DNA from: Dasypus novemcinctus
Lineage: Eukaryota; Chordata; Mammalia; Cingulata; Dasypodidae
Reading direction: 5' to 3'
Assembly: GCF_030445035.2 (NCBI RefSeq)
Contig: NC_080701.1
Span: 20,676,798-20,740,797 of the forward strand
Length of the DNA stretch: 64,000 nt
The notes beneath the pieces were generated by a model that worked only from the letters and a program-made list of their open reading frames with translations, did no database searches and was not told the DNA's origin. Made by a program: the position numbers and the translations under genes. Position 1 is the first letter of the stretch. Each line of letters starts with the position of its first letter. Positions 1 to 12,900 of the stretch are shown piece after piece.

Positions 1-148
1 TCCCTCCCACATGGGAGGTCCCAGATTCGGTTCCCGGTACCTCCTAAAAAGAAGACGAGCACTCAACGAACAGACACAGAGAGCAGACAGTGAGTGCAAA
101 CAACGAGGTGGGGGCGGGCGGCAGAAATAAAATAGAAATAAGTCTTTA
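1..148 (+). repeat. tRNA-like SINE, right part, cut by the window edge
   Basis: Starts inside the head (CCCACATGGGAGGTCCCAG) and runs to AATAAAATAGAAATAAGTC with an A-tail. Confidence 0.75.
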
Positions 149-1358
149 AAAAAAAGAAGACGCAGAAAGGCCCAAAGACACATGGCCACCCAAGAGGTGA
201 ACACCAGTACCTCGGGAAGTGTGGGCTTCATCTAGATCCAGCAAGTGAGCTCTCCTGCGAAGCCCAGCTCTCCTGTCACAAGGACTCACCAAGTCTTATC
301 CAGGCCCAGCATGACGCTTGACCTTGAGGCAGCCCAAGCAAATTTTAAAGCAAACGCCCGAGGAAGAGATGACCCAAGGAAGCATGGTTAGATGCAAATA
401 AGCGGAGTGATGACTATGACAGTTCAGCAGGACAGGAGCAGTCGGCAAGCAGGACACAGCGGCTGTCGCGAGCTACCTGAGCAAAAGCACACTCTGGAAT
501 GAATTCAGTGTGTGTAAGGATACTGGTAGCCTGCCGCATTTTGGGTAGCACAAGCTAAGTTTGGATAAGGCGGGATTACATTGTTGTAACAAAAGCACCA
601 ATTGAGTACCTTCTGTATATTCAGAGCCTTCCTATGATCTTAGTTACTACCCCCTTAACTCATGAGGCAGGTATTTTTATTTCATTTACCCATGGTACTT
701 CCATGGCTAGTGACTGTCAGAATTAGGATTCCAACTCCTATCCGGTGGCCATGTCCTTTATGCTCTACTGTGGATGGAAGAGAAGTCTGGACCGTTCGAT
801 TCTGAGTTATAGGCAACTCAGGTGTTGGTTGGAGTTATCAGAACAAGGAGTGACAGGTTGGTGTTAAGGTAAATCATTGGAGGTGAGAACTAGAGCCAGG
901 AAGCCATCCAGATGTTTGGTGGGTTTGGGAATGGGGGGATTGAAAACAAGGGAGTGAAAGATGGATAGCATTTTCTGATTTAGTCAACAGCCATTTATTG
1001 CGATCCCGTTGGAGACACTGGGGATGGAGCAGTGGACTAAACAAAGCCCTGCCTTCAAAGCACTGGCCTTCCAGTAGATGTAACATAACCTCTCGGGCTT
1101 CGTGCCATGTGTGATTCCTGTTTGGTTCATTCAGTTTTGCTACCGAAATCATAAATCTGGCCTCCTTGAAACCAGGTGCAAAATCAAATGTGACCAGCCC
1201 TTCCTACCCGACTTAAGCAAACATCTGCCTCTTGCTGTGAGACAATCCTGCATCACTGAGCGTGAATCCCAATGACAGGCAGTAGATGGCTCCGTTTCTG
1301 GAAATGACCGAAACAGAGCCTTCCACATTTGCAGCAGGTTAATTGAGCAAGAGAAGAT
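149..1358. other. Intergenic, mostly unique with MIR remnants
   Basis: No coding gene seen. MIR-like fragments on the minus strand near 600-780 and 985-1085 (motif CAGCCATTTATTGCG...). The rest is unassigned. Confidence 0.6.
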
Positions 1359-1676
1359 CAGAAGCAGGTATGGTTCGAGCAGTTGGGCACCTGCCTACAA
1401 CATGGGAGCTCCCAGGTTCGGTTCCCGGTGCCTCCTAAAGAAGACAAGTAGGACAGCGAGCTGACACAAAGTGATACAACAAGGAGACACGAGAAAACAC
1501 GATGAGACTCAACAAGCAGCACGTGGAGGGGGCTCAAGCAATTCAGAGTTCCCGGGTTTGGTTCCCGGTGCCTCCTAAAAAGAAGACAAGCACACACAGA
1601 GCAGACAGCCAGCGCAAACTAGGGAGGTGGGGTGGGAATAAATAAATAAAATATTTTTAAAAAGAAAGAAAAGAAG
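1359..1676 (+). repeat. Dimeric tRNA-like SINE
   Basis: Two head-like units in tandem (both with GGTTCCCGGTGCCTCCTAAA, one near 1418 and one near 1561) and an A-rich tail. Dimers of this layout recur at 8385, 49224 and, antisense, at 26046, 47060 and 51688. Confidence 0.8.
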
Positions 1677-1727
1677 GTACACCCTTTTCCTGCAGGTTGG
1701 GGAAAAGCATGACCCCCTAAAGATTAG

Positions 1728-2165
1728 TTTGTTTTTTTAAATCAAAGTGTCACATACCATTTTATTTTTTTTATAAAGATTTGTCTTGCCCTGCCCCCGC
1801 CCTGCTGTTTTTGCTGTCTGTGTCCATTCACTGTGTGATCTTCTGTATCTATTTTTCTTTTTTGTCTTCTCATCTTTCTCCCCAAGGATTCAGAGGGATT
1901 CGATCCTGGGGCCCTCTGAGGTGGAAACAGGTTTCCTGTCAATTGCCCCACCTCAATTCCTGGTCTTTGCTGCACTTCACTTTGACTGTCCCCCTCGTCT
2001 CTCTTTTGTTGCATCCTCATCTTGCTGCATGACTCACTTGCACGGGCACTGGCTCACCACACAGGCACACTTTCTCTTCTTTTTCACCTGGAGGTCCCAG
2101 GGATGGAACTTGGGTCCTCCCATACGGTAGGCGGAGGCCTTATCACTTAAACCACATCTGCTTCC
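1728..2165 (-). repeat. SINE, divergent long subfamily
   Basis: 438 bp flanked by AAAGATTAG at 1719-1727 and 2166-2174. Differs from the main family by an internal GATTCGATCCTGGGG block; the copy at 3257 shares it. Confidence 0.85.
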
Positions 2166-2174
2166 AAAGATTAG

Positions 2175-2258
2175 GTATTTCATTGTTGTTTTAGGAGGTA
2201 CTGGGGATTGAACCCAGGACCTAGCAGGCGCTCAACCACTGAGCTACACGCACTCCCA
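2175..2258 (-). repeat. Short tRNA-like SINE monomer
   Basis: Head-only copy with GGGATTGAACCCAGGACC and ACTGAGCTACACGC, inserted directly beside the SINE at 1728-2165; GATTAG flanks both sides. Confidence 0.7.
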
Positions 2259-3256
2259 CGATTAGCTTTTCTTATATTTCACACATTCCAGAGTATCCTG
2301 CAGAGAGACTGGGAGCAAGAAGACCCTATGGGCCACAGAAAAGTGGAAGTGAATCCGTTCCACCAACTACTGTTCAGAGGCTGCACATTGGAAGCCACTT
2401 TTTAAAGGAGGAAACTTTGACAGGTTCCTTTGTTCCTTACCTTTGGGCTCCAAAGAGGAAAGACAGGTTTTATGTTTCCAGTACCATTCTGAGATTAGTG
2501 CTGCCCCCTGCTGGGAGAGTGCGTTAAAACACGCGAGGAAGCCAGCATCTCAGAAACAACTGTTCCTTTGGCTAAAGGGAGAAGAACGCCACCTGTATTC
2601 CACACCTCGGCACTCCTCTCCACGTTCTCTCTTCTGAAATTAGGAAAGCGGACCTCATTCTCAGAGGACACTGGAGGAGAAGTTTTCCAGACAGGGTGAT
2701 CAGAGGTGTTTTGTGGTGGGCAGGACCTCTTGGCAGATAAGGCTATTCCCCCACTGCCCAGACCTTGGTTTGAGATTAGCTAGTTGTGGTCCAGCTTGCT
2801 TCGGCCACTCAGACTTGCGTGTGGCCGTGGCGCCCTCTGGCCCTCAACTCACCCCTCAGGCCAGCGGGCGCCACCTGGCTCCAAGCCCGGGGAGCACCAT
2901 GGAGGAAGGCAGTCTCCTTCACAGCTCTTCTCAGCTCCCCAGCTGCCACTTGTTTTCCACTCCACCCTAACAGGAGAGAAGCAAGACCACCTCCCAAGCA
3001 GCATTCACAGCTCTGAGCTGTTCAAAACGCCTTAAATTTTACAGGATATGTTCAGCTTTGTGTTGGGATCACAGATGAAAATGTAGGCAACATTTAGGGG
3101 GTCCCCCAACTGCTGGCGCAGTTTCAGCTTCTGAGCCCTTCAGAAACCAACCAAGACACCTACCCAGAGCTGAGCCTCCTAACTTAAAGGACAACAACGA
3201 CAGCCTGCTGGAAAGCTCTGATGTCCTACAGAGCAGCATTGACACCCAGATACTCT
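2259..3256. other. Intergenic unique sequence
   Basis: About 1 kb with no recognised repeat. It is moderately GC-rich (2750-2950) and open in several frames, but no frame resembles a known protein. Confidence 0.6.
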
Positions 3257-3707
3257 ACTTTTTTATTTTTTAAAAATTTATTTATTTATTTCCCCCCCCC
3301 TTCCCCTCCTCACACCCTGCTGTTTTTGCTGTGTTGTCTTCTCATTTTCTCTCCTCTAGGATTCTCCAGGATTCGATCCTGGAGACCTCTGATGGGGAGA
3401 GAGGTTCCCTGTCACCTGCGCCACCACAGTTCCTGGTTTCTACTGTGCTTCACCTTGACTCTCCCCTTGTCTCTCTTTTGATGCTTCATCATCTTGCTGC
3501 GTGACTCACTTGCGTGGGGCACTGGCTCACCACACGGGCACTCGCGCAGGCACTGGCTTGCCACAAGGGCACTTGTGTGGTCACTGCCTTGCCTTGTGGG
3601 CATGCTTTCTTTTTTTTCCTTTTTCACTGGGAGGCCCCAGGGATTGAACCCAGGGCCTCCCAAATGGTAGGCGGAAGCTCTATCACTTGAGCCACATCCA
3701 CTTCCCC
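3257..3707 (-). repeat. SINE, divergent long subfamily
   Basis: Same layout as the copy at 1728: GATTCGATCCTGGAG block, tRNA-like end with GGGATTGAACCCAGGGCC. Target duplication is decayed (ATACTCT near both ends). Confidence 0.8.
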
Positions 3708-4675
3708 CAAATACTCTTTAAATGTCCTGAACTTGGCCACTCTCGTACTCAATTCACAAGCAAATTTTGCTAGTAGTGCTGAGCTGGTTTGGGGAAAATC
3801 GACATGACTTCCACTCCCCTTTCCTTCACAGGTGGCACCTAAACCAGATCAGCCTTTGAAACGCAGGGGCCATCCCACTGCCCAGGGACAAAAGAGATGG
3901 GGGTAGGGGGTGTGCACCTTGTGTGTACGCATGTGGTCCACCACCTCTGTCCCCGAGTCAGCCCCAGGTGTGGGGGATCTCAAACCTCAGAGTTACAAGT
4001 TCTTTGCTGGAGTCAAGGTAAAAATTGGCAAAACCACTCACGGTCCTGGGTCAGACTGGGCATGATACATATTTACAGTCACGACTGGATAGTCCCATGG
4101 TGGCAAGGGGTCTTATTCAAGACTTCCAACCAGAACCTTCAGCTACTGCCTCCTCTCTCTTTTGGACACTCCAGTTCTTTCTTATCTTGGGCTTGGCAAC
4201 TTCCTTCATGTTCTTGGGTTGGGTATGAGCCATCCCGAACAGGAGGACATTACCAGCCCAAGGGAGAGCTGCTGATCCTGCCTTGTCCGGCAGCTGCCCA
4301 GCTCTGGGTATCGCCATGTAGCACTCACACGGGCCCCCACGGCTGCTCCAGTGACCAGATGGTCATTTAGATCCAGTGTGGTGGGTGGCAGAGGGCCCTG
4401 GCTCTTGGGCTTGCACCATGAGAACGTAAACCCTGAGTGAGTAACTGCATTAAAGTTATGGTTCACTTGGAACCTTCCTTTGGATCAGGAAGGGAAAGAA
4501 AGGAGATTGGGAGGCTGTTTCTTTCTGGGAGTCCATCTGCCCCTCAGTGTGGCAGGTCCACACAGATTTCCCCTACTTCAGGTCTCGTGACAGAACTGCC
4601 GTCATCGTCACCTTGCCTGGATACTTGGGTGCCTTGTCCTTGACAGCGTCATTTACCCTCTGAACCCCATCACTG
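3708..4675. other. Intergenic unique sequence
   Basis: About 1 kb between two SINEs with no recognised gene. Open frames exist on both strands but have no domain-like sequence. Confidence 0.6.
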
Positions 4676-4688
4676 CTCCTCATCTCTT

Positions 4689-5106
4689 TTTTTTTTAAGA
4701 TTTATTTTTTATTTATTTCTCTCCCCTCCCCCCCCCCCCAGTTGTGTGTTCTCTGTGTCCATTCGCTGTGTGTTCTTCTGTGACCGCTTCTATCCTTATC
4801 AGCGGCACCAGGAATCTGTGTTTCTTTTTGTTGTGCCATCTTGTTGTGTCAGCTCTCCGTGTGTGCGGCGCCATTCCTGGGCAGGCTGCGCTTTCTTTCG
4901 CTCTGGGTGGCTCTCCTTACGGGGCGCACTCCTTGCACATGGGGTTCCCCTACGCGGGGACACCCCTGGATGGCACGGCACTCCGTGCGCGCATCAGCAC
5001 TGCGCATGGGCCAGCTCCACACAGGTCAAGGAGGCCCGGGGTTTGAACCGCGGACCTCCCATGTGGTAAGTGGATGCCGTATCCTTTGGGCCAAGTCCGC
5101 TTCCCA
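4689..5106 (-). repeat. DAS-type SINE, full length
   Basis: T-run, C-rich tract and tRNA-like end with GGTTTGAACCGCGGACC. Exact target duplication CTCCTCATCTCTT at 4676-4688 and 5107-5119. Confidence 0.9.
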
Positions 5107-5424
5107 CTCCTCATCTCTTGAAATCCCAACAGAAGAAGCATCTACCACTTCCTGGGTAGAATCTGCTACGATGGCAACAAGGGTAAAACTGAACCCCACT
5201 CTTTCCTTGCCCACCCTTGTGGTCAGTACTTCTCAGGGGCTCTTTCCAGAGACACTGATCATGGGCCGGTATTCTAAAAGTCCACCAGCCCCTGAGTTGC
5301 TGCAGGAGGGCAGGACTCATCTCCTTGCTTGGATGCCCGTCCCTCGGCACTCGAAGTCAGCCTGCATTTTCAACTCCTCTCCCCGGCCTCGCTCATTCTT
5401 CTGCCGCCATCCCGCCAGTTCCGT

Positions 5425-5620
5425 TGCTTGAGCTTCGGTGTGCAGTAGAACGACCTGGAGGGCCTGTTAAGACATCGCTGGACCCTGCTCCCGGAGTTTC
5501 TGATTCCGTAGGTCTGGGATGGGGCCCGAGAATCTGTATCCCTAGTGATTTCCAGCTGCTGCTGATGCCACAAGTCCAGGGAGCACGCTTTAGGCTGCTA
5601 GTGCCATTTCAGGACATCAC
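5425..5620 (-). mobile_element. MER5A-like hAT-Charlie fossil
   Basis: Motifs GATTCCGTAGGTCTGGGATG and GGCCCGAGAATCTG followed by TGATGCCACAAGTCCAGGGA match the reverse of the MER5A consensus as I recall it. The ends are decayed. Confidence 0.65.
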
Positions 5621-5849
5621 CTTCACCGATCCAGAAACCACCTAGCTTACATTCACTACAGGGCCAGGGTAGGGAGCCGACCCGCTGTCCTTGGGTAGGC
5701 AAAGATAACTTGTTTTCAAACTTCTCGGACTCTGGAGGAGCCTCCGGCCTTTAGACATCCCGCTGGGCCCTTCCTGGCTTCTTATCCTGGTGGGATTGGT
5801 AGCATCATCGGCCTTAGAGTCAGACAAGACTCATTTACAGGAAAGAAAT

Positions 5850-5960
5850 AAAATTCCATCAACGCAGTACGTATTTATTGAGTGCTTGCTGTATACCAGG
5901 CACTGTTCTAGGTGGCTGGGTTACATCAGTGAGCGAAACAGACAACTCCATCCAACAGGT
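5850..5960 (-). repeat. MIR fragment
   Basis: Contains TATTTATTGAGTGCTTGCTG and ATACCAGGCACTGTTCTAGG, a hallmark of MIR read from the minus strand. Confidence 0.75.
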
Positions 5961-6131
5961 GACCAGCCTTTTTCTAACAAAAGGAAGAATAAAACTCTTT
6001 TTCTTATGTTTCATAGAACCCAGATGTCTGGTTACTGGAAGTAATCGGGAGTTTTTAGTCAATTCAGTTTATAAGAGCTACAGATTAAGGAACAAGAGCG
6101 CAGGCCGAGACTAATACTCCATTAGATGAAT

Positions 6132-6333
6132 TTTTTGTGTTTTTAGGAGGTAGCAGGGATTGAACCCGGGACCTCGTATGTGGGAAGCCAGCCCTCAACC
6201 ATTGGGCTACATCAGCTCCCTCAAGTTGGTTTTTTTGTGGTGGTGGTTTTGTTTTTGGAAGGTACTGGGGATTGAACCTGGGACCTTGTATGTGTGAAGC
6301 AGGTGCTCAACCACCGAAGCTACATCTCCCCCT
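6132..6333 (-). repeat. Two adjacent short tRNA-like SINE monomers
   Basis: Two head-only copies (6132-6220 and about 6228-6333), each with AGGTA...GGGATTGAACC and ending in AGCTACATC. They are about 90-105 bp with a T-rich lead, so antisense tRNA heads with A-tails. Both are old and diverged. Confidence 0.7.
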
Positions 6334-7152
6334 TTATTCATCTTTTTAACAACTATAATGAACATAGAAAGTGCCCTGTTTTGCTTTACAGGCAATAAAA
6401 ACGTGGGGTCAGGGGAAGTCCTGGGAGTCGAGATGGGACATCCTTGTTTCCGCCTAAGTTCTCTCCCTTCCGTAGTGAAACCTTTTCTGATCTTCAAGAA
6501 TCCTCTATTTTAAAACAAATACTTTGGAAGGGCTAACACTTCAATGTTTGCTGGTATAATGGATGTGAATCTTAATCTAAGATTCGCGTCAACAAGGAAT
6601 ACAACCATCTTTTTATAAGTCAACAAGTCGTCTTTTTAACCTTTGTTCTGTTGGGGAAGAGCAGGTGATCCAATTTTAACTTGAGGTTCCTCTCTCTTCC
6701 TAGGAGTTTGTATTTAGGTCTTTGGGGACAGGGATTCAGGTGACAGGATGGGGACAGCTGGCCTAGATGCTGGTGATCCACCTAGGCATCCACGTCCATT
6801 GCTTGCTACATCTGGTGTTCAGTTAGGGTGCCACGGGGTTGTTGAAGTCCTGGGCCCTCAGGCCAGCTCTTCTACCTCTGGGCTCGGTTGAGGACATGGG
6901 AGACAGCCTGTGCCTTCTGTGTCACAACAGAGCATGGAAATCTCTGCAAGGCGAAGTCCCAGTCTATCCAGACTTACTTCCCACTCATGCCCCATCACGT
7001 CATCTCCTGGGTAACGTTTTCTTTGTGCGTGGGTAAAAGCATTTCTCCCCAACATCCTAGTTAGGCTCAGAGTCCTCCCTGCTCCTCTAATAAACATTTC
7101 CAAAGGACTCTTTCTTTTTTTAGCCTGCTGTATCCCTTTTGGAGGCAATGAA
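6334..7152. other. Intergenic unique sequence
   Basis: About 800 bp with no recognised gene or repeat. Confidence 0.55.
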
Positions 7153-7317
7153 CAGTTCTCAACCCTGGCTGTATATTAGAACCATATGGGAGCCTTTTTA
7201 AAAGCTCCCAATACTCAAATCCCAACTTTAGGGAGTTTTAGGTCAAAATGTGTTTTTTTAAGAAAAAAAAAAAAAGCTTCCCTGGTGATTATGGTATATA
7301 GCCTGGGTTGAGCACTG
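7153..7317. mobile_element. Short hAT-like element (MER5/MER20 type fossil)
   Basis: Imperfect terminal inverted repeats CAGTTCTCAACCCTGGCT and, reversed, CAGTGCTCAACCCAGGCT enclose 165 bp. I saw no intact 8-bp target duplication, as expected of an old copy. Confidence 0.6.
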
Positions 7318-7514
7318 TGGGGAGAGGGTGGTGGTCAGTAGGTTAAAGTAGGAAAAGAGGGAAATCCAATACTATTTCAAAGGTATTCTGCTAAAAAAAA
7401 AAAGTACTCTGTTACATTAGCAAGGTTAGATAATGCCAGCTCTACACAAAGCCAGTTGAAAGAGATTGCTTTAGAGAAGCTAGCTGGGACGTGAAAAGAG
7501 TCAGAAATGCGCTA

Positions 7515-7715
7515 CTCGGTTGCTCCTCAAAGCATGATCCGCAGATTCGCATCAGAACCATCACATGGGAGCTTGTTACAAATGCAGAAAAATATGTGGC
7601 TTCACCCCAGACTTACTGAATCAGTTGGTGAAGTATCATTCCACTTTATTACTTTGCTAAAGGCAGGCCCCTGGAAAGAGGTGGAAGGTCTGAAAGTAGG
7701 TTTTTAAGTTATAGG
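7515..7715 (+). mobile_element. MER5A-like hAT-Charlie fossil
   Basis: Carries CATGGGAGCTTGTTACAAAT and CACCCCAGACTTACTGAATC, close to the MER5A consensus as I recall it. Confidence 0.75.
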
Positions 7716-7732
7716 GCTTTCTAGAAAGCTTT

Positions 7733-8157
7733 TTTTAAAAAATAAGGTAATTTTCTTTTTTATTTCTCTCCCCTTCCCCTCGCCCCCCGTTGTCTGCTCT
7801 CTGTGTCCAACCACTGTGTGTTCTTCTGTGTCCACTTGCATCCTTGTCAGCAGCACTGGGAATCTGGTTCTCTTTTTGTTGCATCATCTTGCTGCATCAG
7901 CTCTCCATGCATGCGGTGCCACTCCTGGGCAGGCTGAGCTTTTTTTCGCATGGGGCAGCTCTCCTTGCAGGGCGCATTCCTTGCACGTGGAGCTTCTCTA
8001 CTCGGGGGACACCCCTGAGTGGCACAGCACTCCTTGCATGCATCAGCACTGTGTGTGGGCCAGCTCACCACACAGGTCAGGAGGCCCTGGGTTTGAACCC
8101 TGGACCTCCCATATGGTAGGCGGATGCTCTTATCGATTGACCCAAATCTGCTTCCCT
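7733..8157 (-). repeat. DAS-type SINE, full length
   Basis: Same structure as the copy at 4689; GAAAGCTTT flanks both ends. Confidence 0.88.
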
Positions 8158-8384
8158 GGAAAGCTTTATTCATCTGTGAAGGAAAAGCAAGCAAACATTC
8201 ACACAAGAAGCTGGCAAACAGACCTAAGAGAACATCGGGTAAGTTTCTGGAGTGAGAAGTAATACAGCTACAATTAGAATCCAGCTCACATATGTTTTTG
8301 TTTTCATTTTTAAATGAAGAGAAAATCCTCAGTTCTTTGAAGGTCTGCAATGGCATTTTTTTTCTGCTCAAAAGATGACAGAAG

Positions 8385-8709
8385 GAAGCCAATGTGCCTC
8401 AAGCAGCTGGGCGCCTGCCTACCACATGGGAGGTCCTGGGTCCATTTCCTGGTGCCTCGTAAAGAAAATGAGCAAGACAGCAAGCTGATGCAACAAGATG
8501 ATGGAACAAAGAGACACAGTGAGGAAACACAATGAGACACACAACAAGCAAGGAGTGGAGGTGGCTCAGGTGATTGGGAGCCTCCTTCCCACATGGGAGA
8601 TCCTGGGTTTGATACCCTCCTGAAAAAGAAGATGAATGGAGAGCAAGCAGACAGTGAGTGTAAACAATGAGGGGGGAAGAAATAAATAAAGGAAAGTTAA
8701 AAAAAAAAA
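8385..8709 (+). repeat. Dimeric tRNA-like SINE
   Basis: Two head units and an A-tail; imperfect target duplication AAAGATGACAGAAG and AAAGATTATAGAAG. Confidence 0.85.
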
Positions 8710-9345
8710 AAAGATTATAGAAGTAGATTAGTTCATTTACAACAACAGTCCTGGTGAAGTAACTTTATGTGACTTAGTCCATTCATGTGTAAGTCTTTTA
8801 AAATGTGTTTATTTTTTCTTATAAACCAGAAATTATTATATAAGTAGTAGAAAGTGCCTATAATCACCTCTCTCCTTTCAGGGATAGCCACAGGTAGAAG
8901 TCTAATGAGCATACTTCTAGGTTTCTTTTTCTTCATTTAAACTAACACATATACAAAAGTAGGATCATAACACAATACTGTTTTGCAACTTGTTTTCTAA
9001 CATTTGCCATTTGAGCCAGAGAGAGTAGCCCAAGCAAAGAAACGGGGGCAGAAATGAGCTAATGGTAGTGGGGGGAACTGATTGCTTTGTTATGAATGGA
9101 TCGGTTACCTGCATTAGACCTAATATCAGTTAGGCAAACGGGTTTGCCGGCTTAGTGGATCTGTTACCAGATTTTGTCTAGGTTCTTACTATGCTGCAGA
9201 AATGAATTTTAAGAGCATGTCAGGTGAGTTAGGCCAGTAATTTATTCAGATAGGGAGGGAAGAGAAATGGGACATCATGGGTCCCAGGTAGAGAGGAAGG
9301 GGCTGAAAAATGATAAAGCAGGCTGATTTAAAGACTACCATTCCT
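8710..9345. other. Intergenic unique sequence
   Basis: About 640 bp with no recognised gene or repeat beyond a possible L1-type 3' fragment near 8780-9010. Confidence 0.5.
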
Positions 9346-9752
9346 GAAAGTGGATGTGGCTCAACAGATAGTGTCCGCCTACCACATGGGAGGTCAGTGG
9401 TTCAAACTCTGGGCCTCCTTGACCCGTGTGGAGCTGGCCCATGTGCAGTGCTGATTCGCGCAAGGAGTGCCCTGCCATGCAGGGGTGTCCCTGCGTAGGG
9501 GAGCCCCACGCGCAAGGAGTGCGCCCCGTAAGGAGAGCCGCCCAGCACCAAAGAAAGTGCAGCCTGCCTAAGAATGGCGCCGCCCACATGGAGAAATGAC
9601 ACAACAAGATGACGCAGCAAAAAGAAACACAGATTCCCGTGCTGCTGACAACAACAGAAGTGGACAAAGAAGAAGCAGCAAATAGACACAGAGAAGAGAC
9701 AACTGGGGTAGGGGGGAGGGGAGGGAAACAAATAAATAAATCTAAAAAAAAA
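9346..9752 (+). repeat. DAS-type SINE, full length
   Basis: Sense copy with head GTGGCTCAACAGATAGTG, CGTAAGGAGAGCCGCCC middle and AATAAATAAATCT tail. Confidence 0.88.
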
Positions 9753-10989
9753 GCTCTCAGTTCCAGAAGCTGTGAGTTCCCTGGTCCCGTTTTTATCTCC
9801 TCTCTTGTGTCTTTCTCTCTGTCCTTTATTTTGTAAAGTTCTGCATTGCCTTCCCTTCGAGTCAACCTATTGCTGAGGCAATCTCAGCATTCTAGGAGGT
9901 ACCAGGAACCAAACCCGGGACCTCCCATGTGGGCAGTGGGAGCTCAACCATTTGAGCCACATCTGCTCCCCAAATATATCTTAGTTCCATCCTTCTTTCC
10001 TCCAGTTTCAAGAGATGAATGGATTCCCTCCTCCATATCAAGTCTAACTTCTCCATCTCTGCCATTGCCAAAGCCCCTGGCCCTGCTTTCTCTAGAAAGC
10101 TGCTCCTGCCACTGTTCCTGTCTTCAACCTCTCTACTGATTAAACTGTTTCATCGGCCTATTCCCCAACCCTGCCCTCCCAGTTATCACCCAATTGCTCC
10201 CTCTCTTTCAGAGCTAAACATTGTTTAGGGACTATTTCAAACTTACTGAAACAGTGCAAAGAATCATGTAGCAAGGGTTTAATGATTGTGGACATTTTGG
10301 TATATTTGACTTTTTTTTTTTTTTAAGGAAATACTGGGACTGAACCCAGGACCTTGTATGTGGGAAGTAGGCACTCAACCACCCTGAGATTTTTTTCTTT
10401 ATAGAAATCAAATGCCTTCGGAAAAAAAACAGGAGTTGTATATACAATCATTTCTACATCCTTCTCTCCATTCACTTCTCAACCATTGTAAAGTGGCTTC
10501 TCCCCTGAAACTACTCTTGCTGAAATGAAATCACGCAGGATCTTGGGTTAAAATATAAGAGCTGCCCAGGGTTCAAGTCGGTTACACTGTTACCTCTGTG
10601 TTTTTCAAGCTGCTGGGGTCTTCAAATCAATTTAATGTCACTGCTGGCATTTTTAAAAGCAAAATAGGAGATCATACACTGTAGAAATTGTCTCATAAAT
10701 ATTTTATTTCAATTATAATTAAGTGTATACTGGGAGACATTGAAAAATGTATTTCTTATGGGAGTTGTGGAAAAAAAGGTGACATTGTTCTAAATCAGTG
10801 GTTTTCAAAATTTAGTTTGCATAAGTTTATCATAAGTTTACTATTTCAGGAGGATTGTAAACATTAGTATTGTTAAATAAACTTTAAAAATTATTTCCAG
10901 TGTAGTGATTTGATAACTGCAATCATGCATTCAAAAAACATATGAACAAGTTGCTTTAATAGTTAAAAATTTTACATCATCTCATTTTC
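9753..10989. other. Intergenic stretch with two short SINEs
   Basis: Mostly unassigned. Short antisense tRNA-like SINE monomers at about 9889-9970 and 10308-10385; no gene. Confidence 0.6.
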
Positions 10990-11371
10990 TTTTTTTTTTT
11001 TTAAAGATTTATTTCTCCCCACCCCATTGTCTGTCCTTTGTATCCATTCACTGTGTTCTTCTGTGTCCACTTGTATTCTCATTAGGCTGCACTGGGGATC
11101 TGTATCTTTTTGTTGCATCATCTTGCTGCATCAGGTCTCTGTGTGTGTGGTACCACTCCTGGGTGGGCTGTGGTTTCACGTAGGGTGGCTCTCCTTGCAC
11201 AGGGGGCACCCTTATGTGGGGGCATCCCTGTGTGGCATGACACTCCTTTCGTGCAGCAGCACTGTGTGTGGGCCAGCTCACCACATGAGCCAGAAGGCCC
11301 TGGGTATCGAACCCTTGGACCTCCTATATGGTAGGCGGATGCTCTATCTGTTGAGCCACATCTGCTTCCCT
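10990..11371 (-). repeat. DAS-type SINE
   Basis: Flanked by TCATTTTCT and TCGTTTTCT. The tRNA-like end holds GGGTATCGAACCC. Confidence 0.87.
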
Positions 11372-11899
11372 CGTTTTCTCTTTGATCTCAGAATTCCATT
11401 TCACTCCCCCAAAGGATATGTAGTATATAAGTAATACACATGTGTGTATATATATTATTTTATGCTATAAAGTCTATATTTTTTCCTGCAATAAAGATTA
11501 TATAATTGAAATTTTTAAAAGTTTCCTTTGACCATAAGCCTCTACTGTTAAAAAATTTATTCTTGATTGCTTTATCAATACAATTAATAGTACACAATTG
11601 CTCAAACACAGGACATATTTTGATAATTAAACCTAAAAATTTTATTGAGGCTGCAATTCTTTATGAGATTGAACATTTTTTTCAATTCACATGTCCATGT
11701 AATCATTATTGCTAGAATGAGACATTTAGTATCAATTATATTCCTATTTTTCAATGTTATAGATAGAGCTGACAATCTTTATTTCCATAAATGAGCAGAT
11801 TCCCATTTATTGAAGCAATGGAACACAATTCTTTGAACTCCTTCAGAGTTCTATGCCACATCATATGTTGATCTACCTCCAACAATTTTTTTACACTTT

Positions 11900-12900
11900 C
11901 AATTTCAAAATTATTTTAGATTTACAGAAGATTCACCAAGATAGTTTGGAGAGTTCCCTATATACCATTAACCCAGCTTCCCTTAATGTTAACATCTTAC
12001 ATAACAAAGTATATTGATCACAACTAAGAAATTAACCTTGGTACACTACTACTAATTAAACTACAAACTTCATTCGGATTTAGCCAGTTTCCCACTAATG
12101 TTCTTTTTCTGTTTCAAGATCCAATCTAGGATAACACATTGCATTTAGTGGTCATGTCTCCTTGGTCTCCTCTAATCTGTGAGTTTTCTTGGTCTTTCCT
12201 TGTCATTCATGACCTTGACAGTTTTGAAGAAAAAATACTGGTCAGGTATTTTCTAGAATGTCCCTCAGTTTGGGTTTGACAGATGTTTTCTTTTGATTGG
12301 ACTATGTGGAAGAATATCATAGAGAGGCATCATTTCAGGGGTTATATGATATCAACACGACTTACTACTGGTGACATTAACCTTGACCATTTGATTAAGA
12401 TGGTGTCTGCTAGTTTCTCCGCTGAAAAGTTACTGTTTTCCTTCCCAATGTTCTATTGGTTAGAAGTAAGTCACCAAGTTCAGCCCATACCTTCAGGGAG
12501 ATGGGGGATTTAAGTTCAACCTCCTCGAGGAAGGTGTGCCAAAGAATTTGTGGCCACAGGGTAAAACCACCACAATAATTTACAAATATTTTCAGTCTTT
12601 GAAAGTATCCTGTTAGTTTTTAAAGTTTTACCTACTAATTGTACCAATTATGGCCAAGAATTTAATAATAATTGTTGTTTAATAATAATCTGCCAGCTAG
12701 CAACTTAATTAGGTCCTCCTCCAATTTTGTTGAAAACAAGGAATTAGGAACCACCTTATTCTCAAAAGGATTTCCGACCTGTCATCTTCTCAATCTCTGC
12801 ATAGTTTTGTGTCTGGTGCCCCAGAGGTTTGTATACCGTGGGAGCAATGCATCACTGATTCAGGATTAGATTCAGGACGGAGGAAGGTATGCTTTTCTTT
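11900..12900 (-). mobile_element. Old L1 3' region (L1M type)
   Basis: Motifs such as TTGCATTTAGTGGTCATGTC and GAATGTCCCTCAGTTTGGGT are the reverse of L1M 3'-end consensus as I recall it. The same block recurs near 18130, 44290, 50600 and 52880. Confidence 0.6.

Noticed and set aside
3897-4370. 157-codon + strand frame in the intergenic region
   Set aside because: Biased low-information sequence, no known domain, no promoter or poly(A) context.
4841-5431. A 196-codon open frame on the + strand
   Set aside because: Most of it is the reverse of a DAS SINE; near-identical peptides recur at every SINE copy (7847, 9335, 15618, 18600 and others). The non-SINE part has no recognisable domain.
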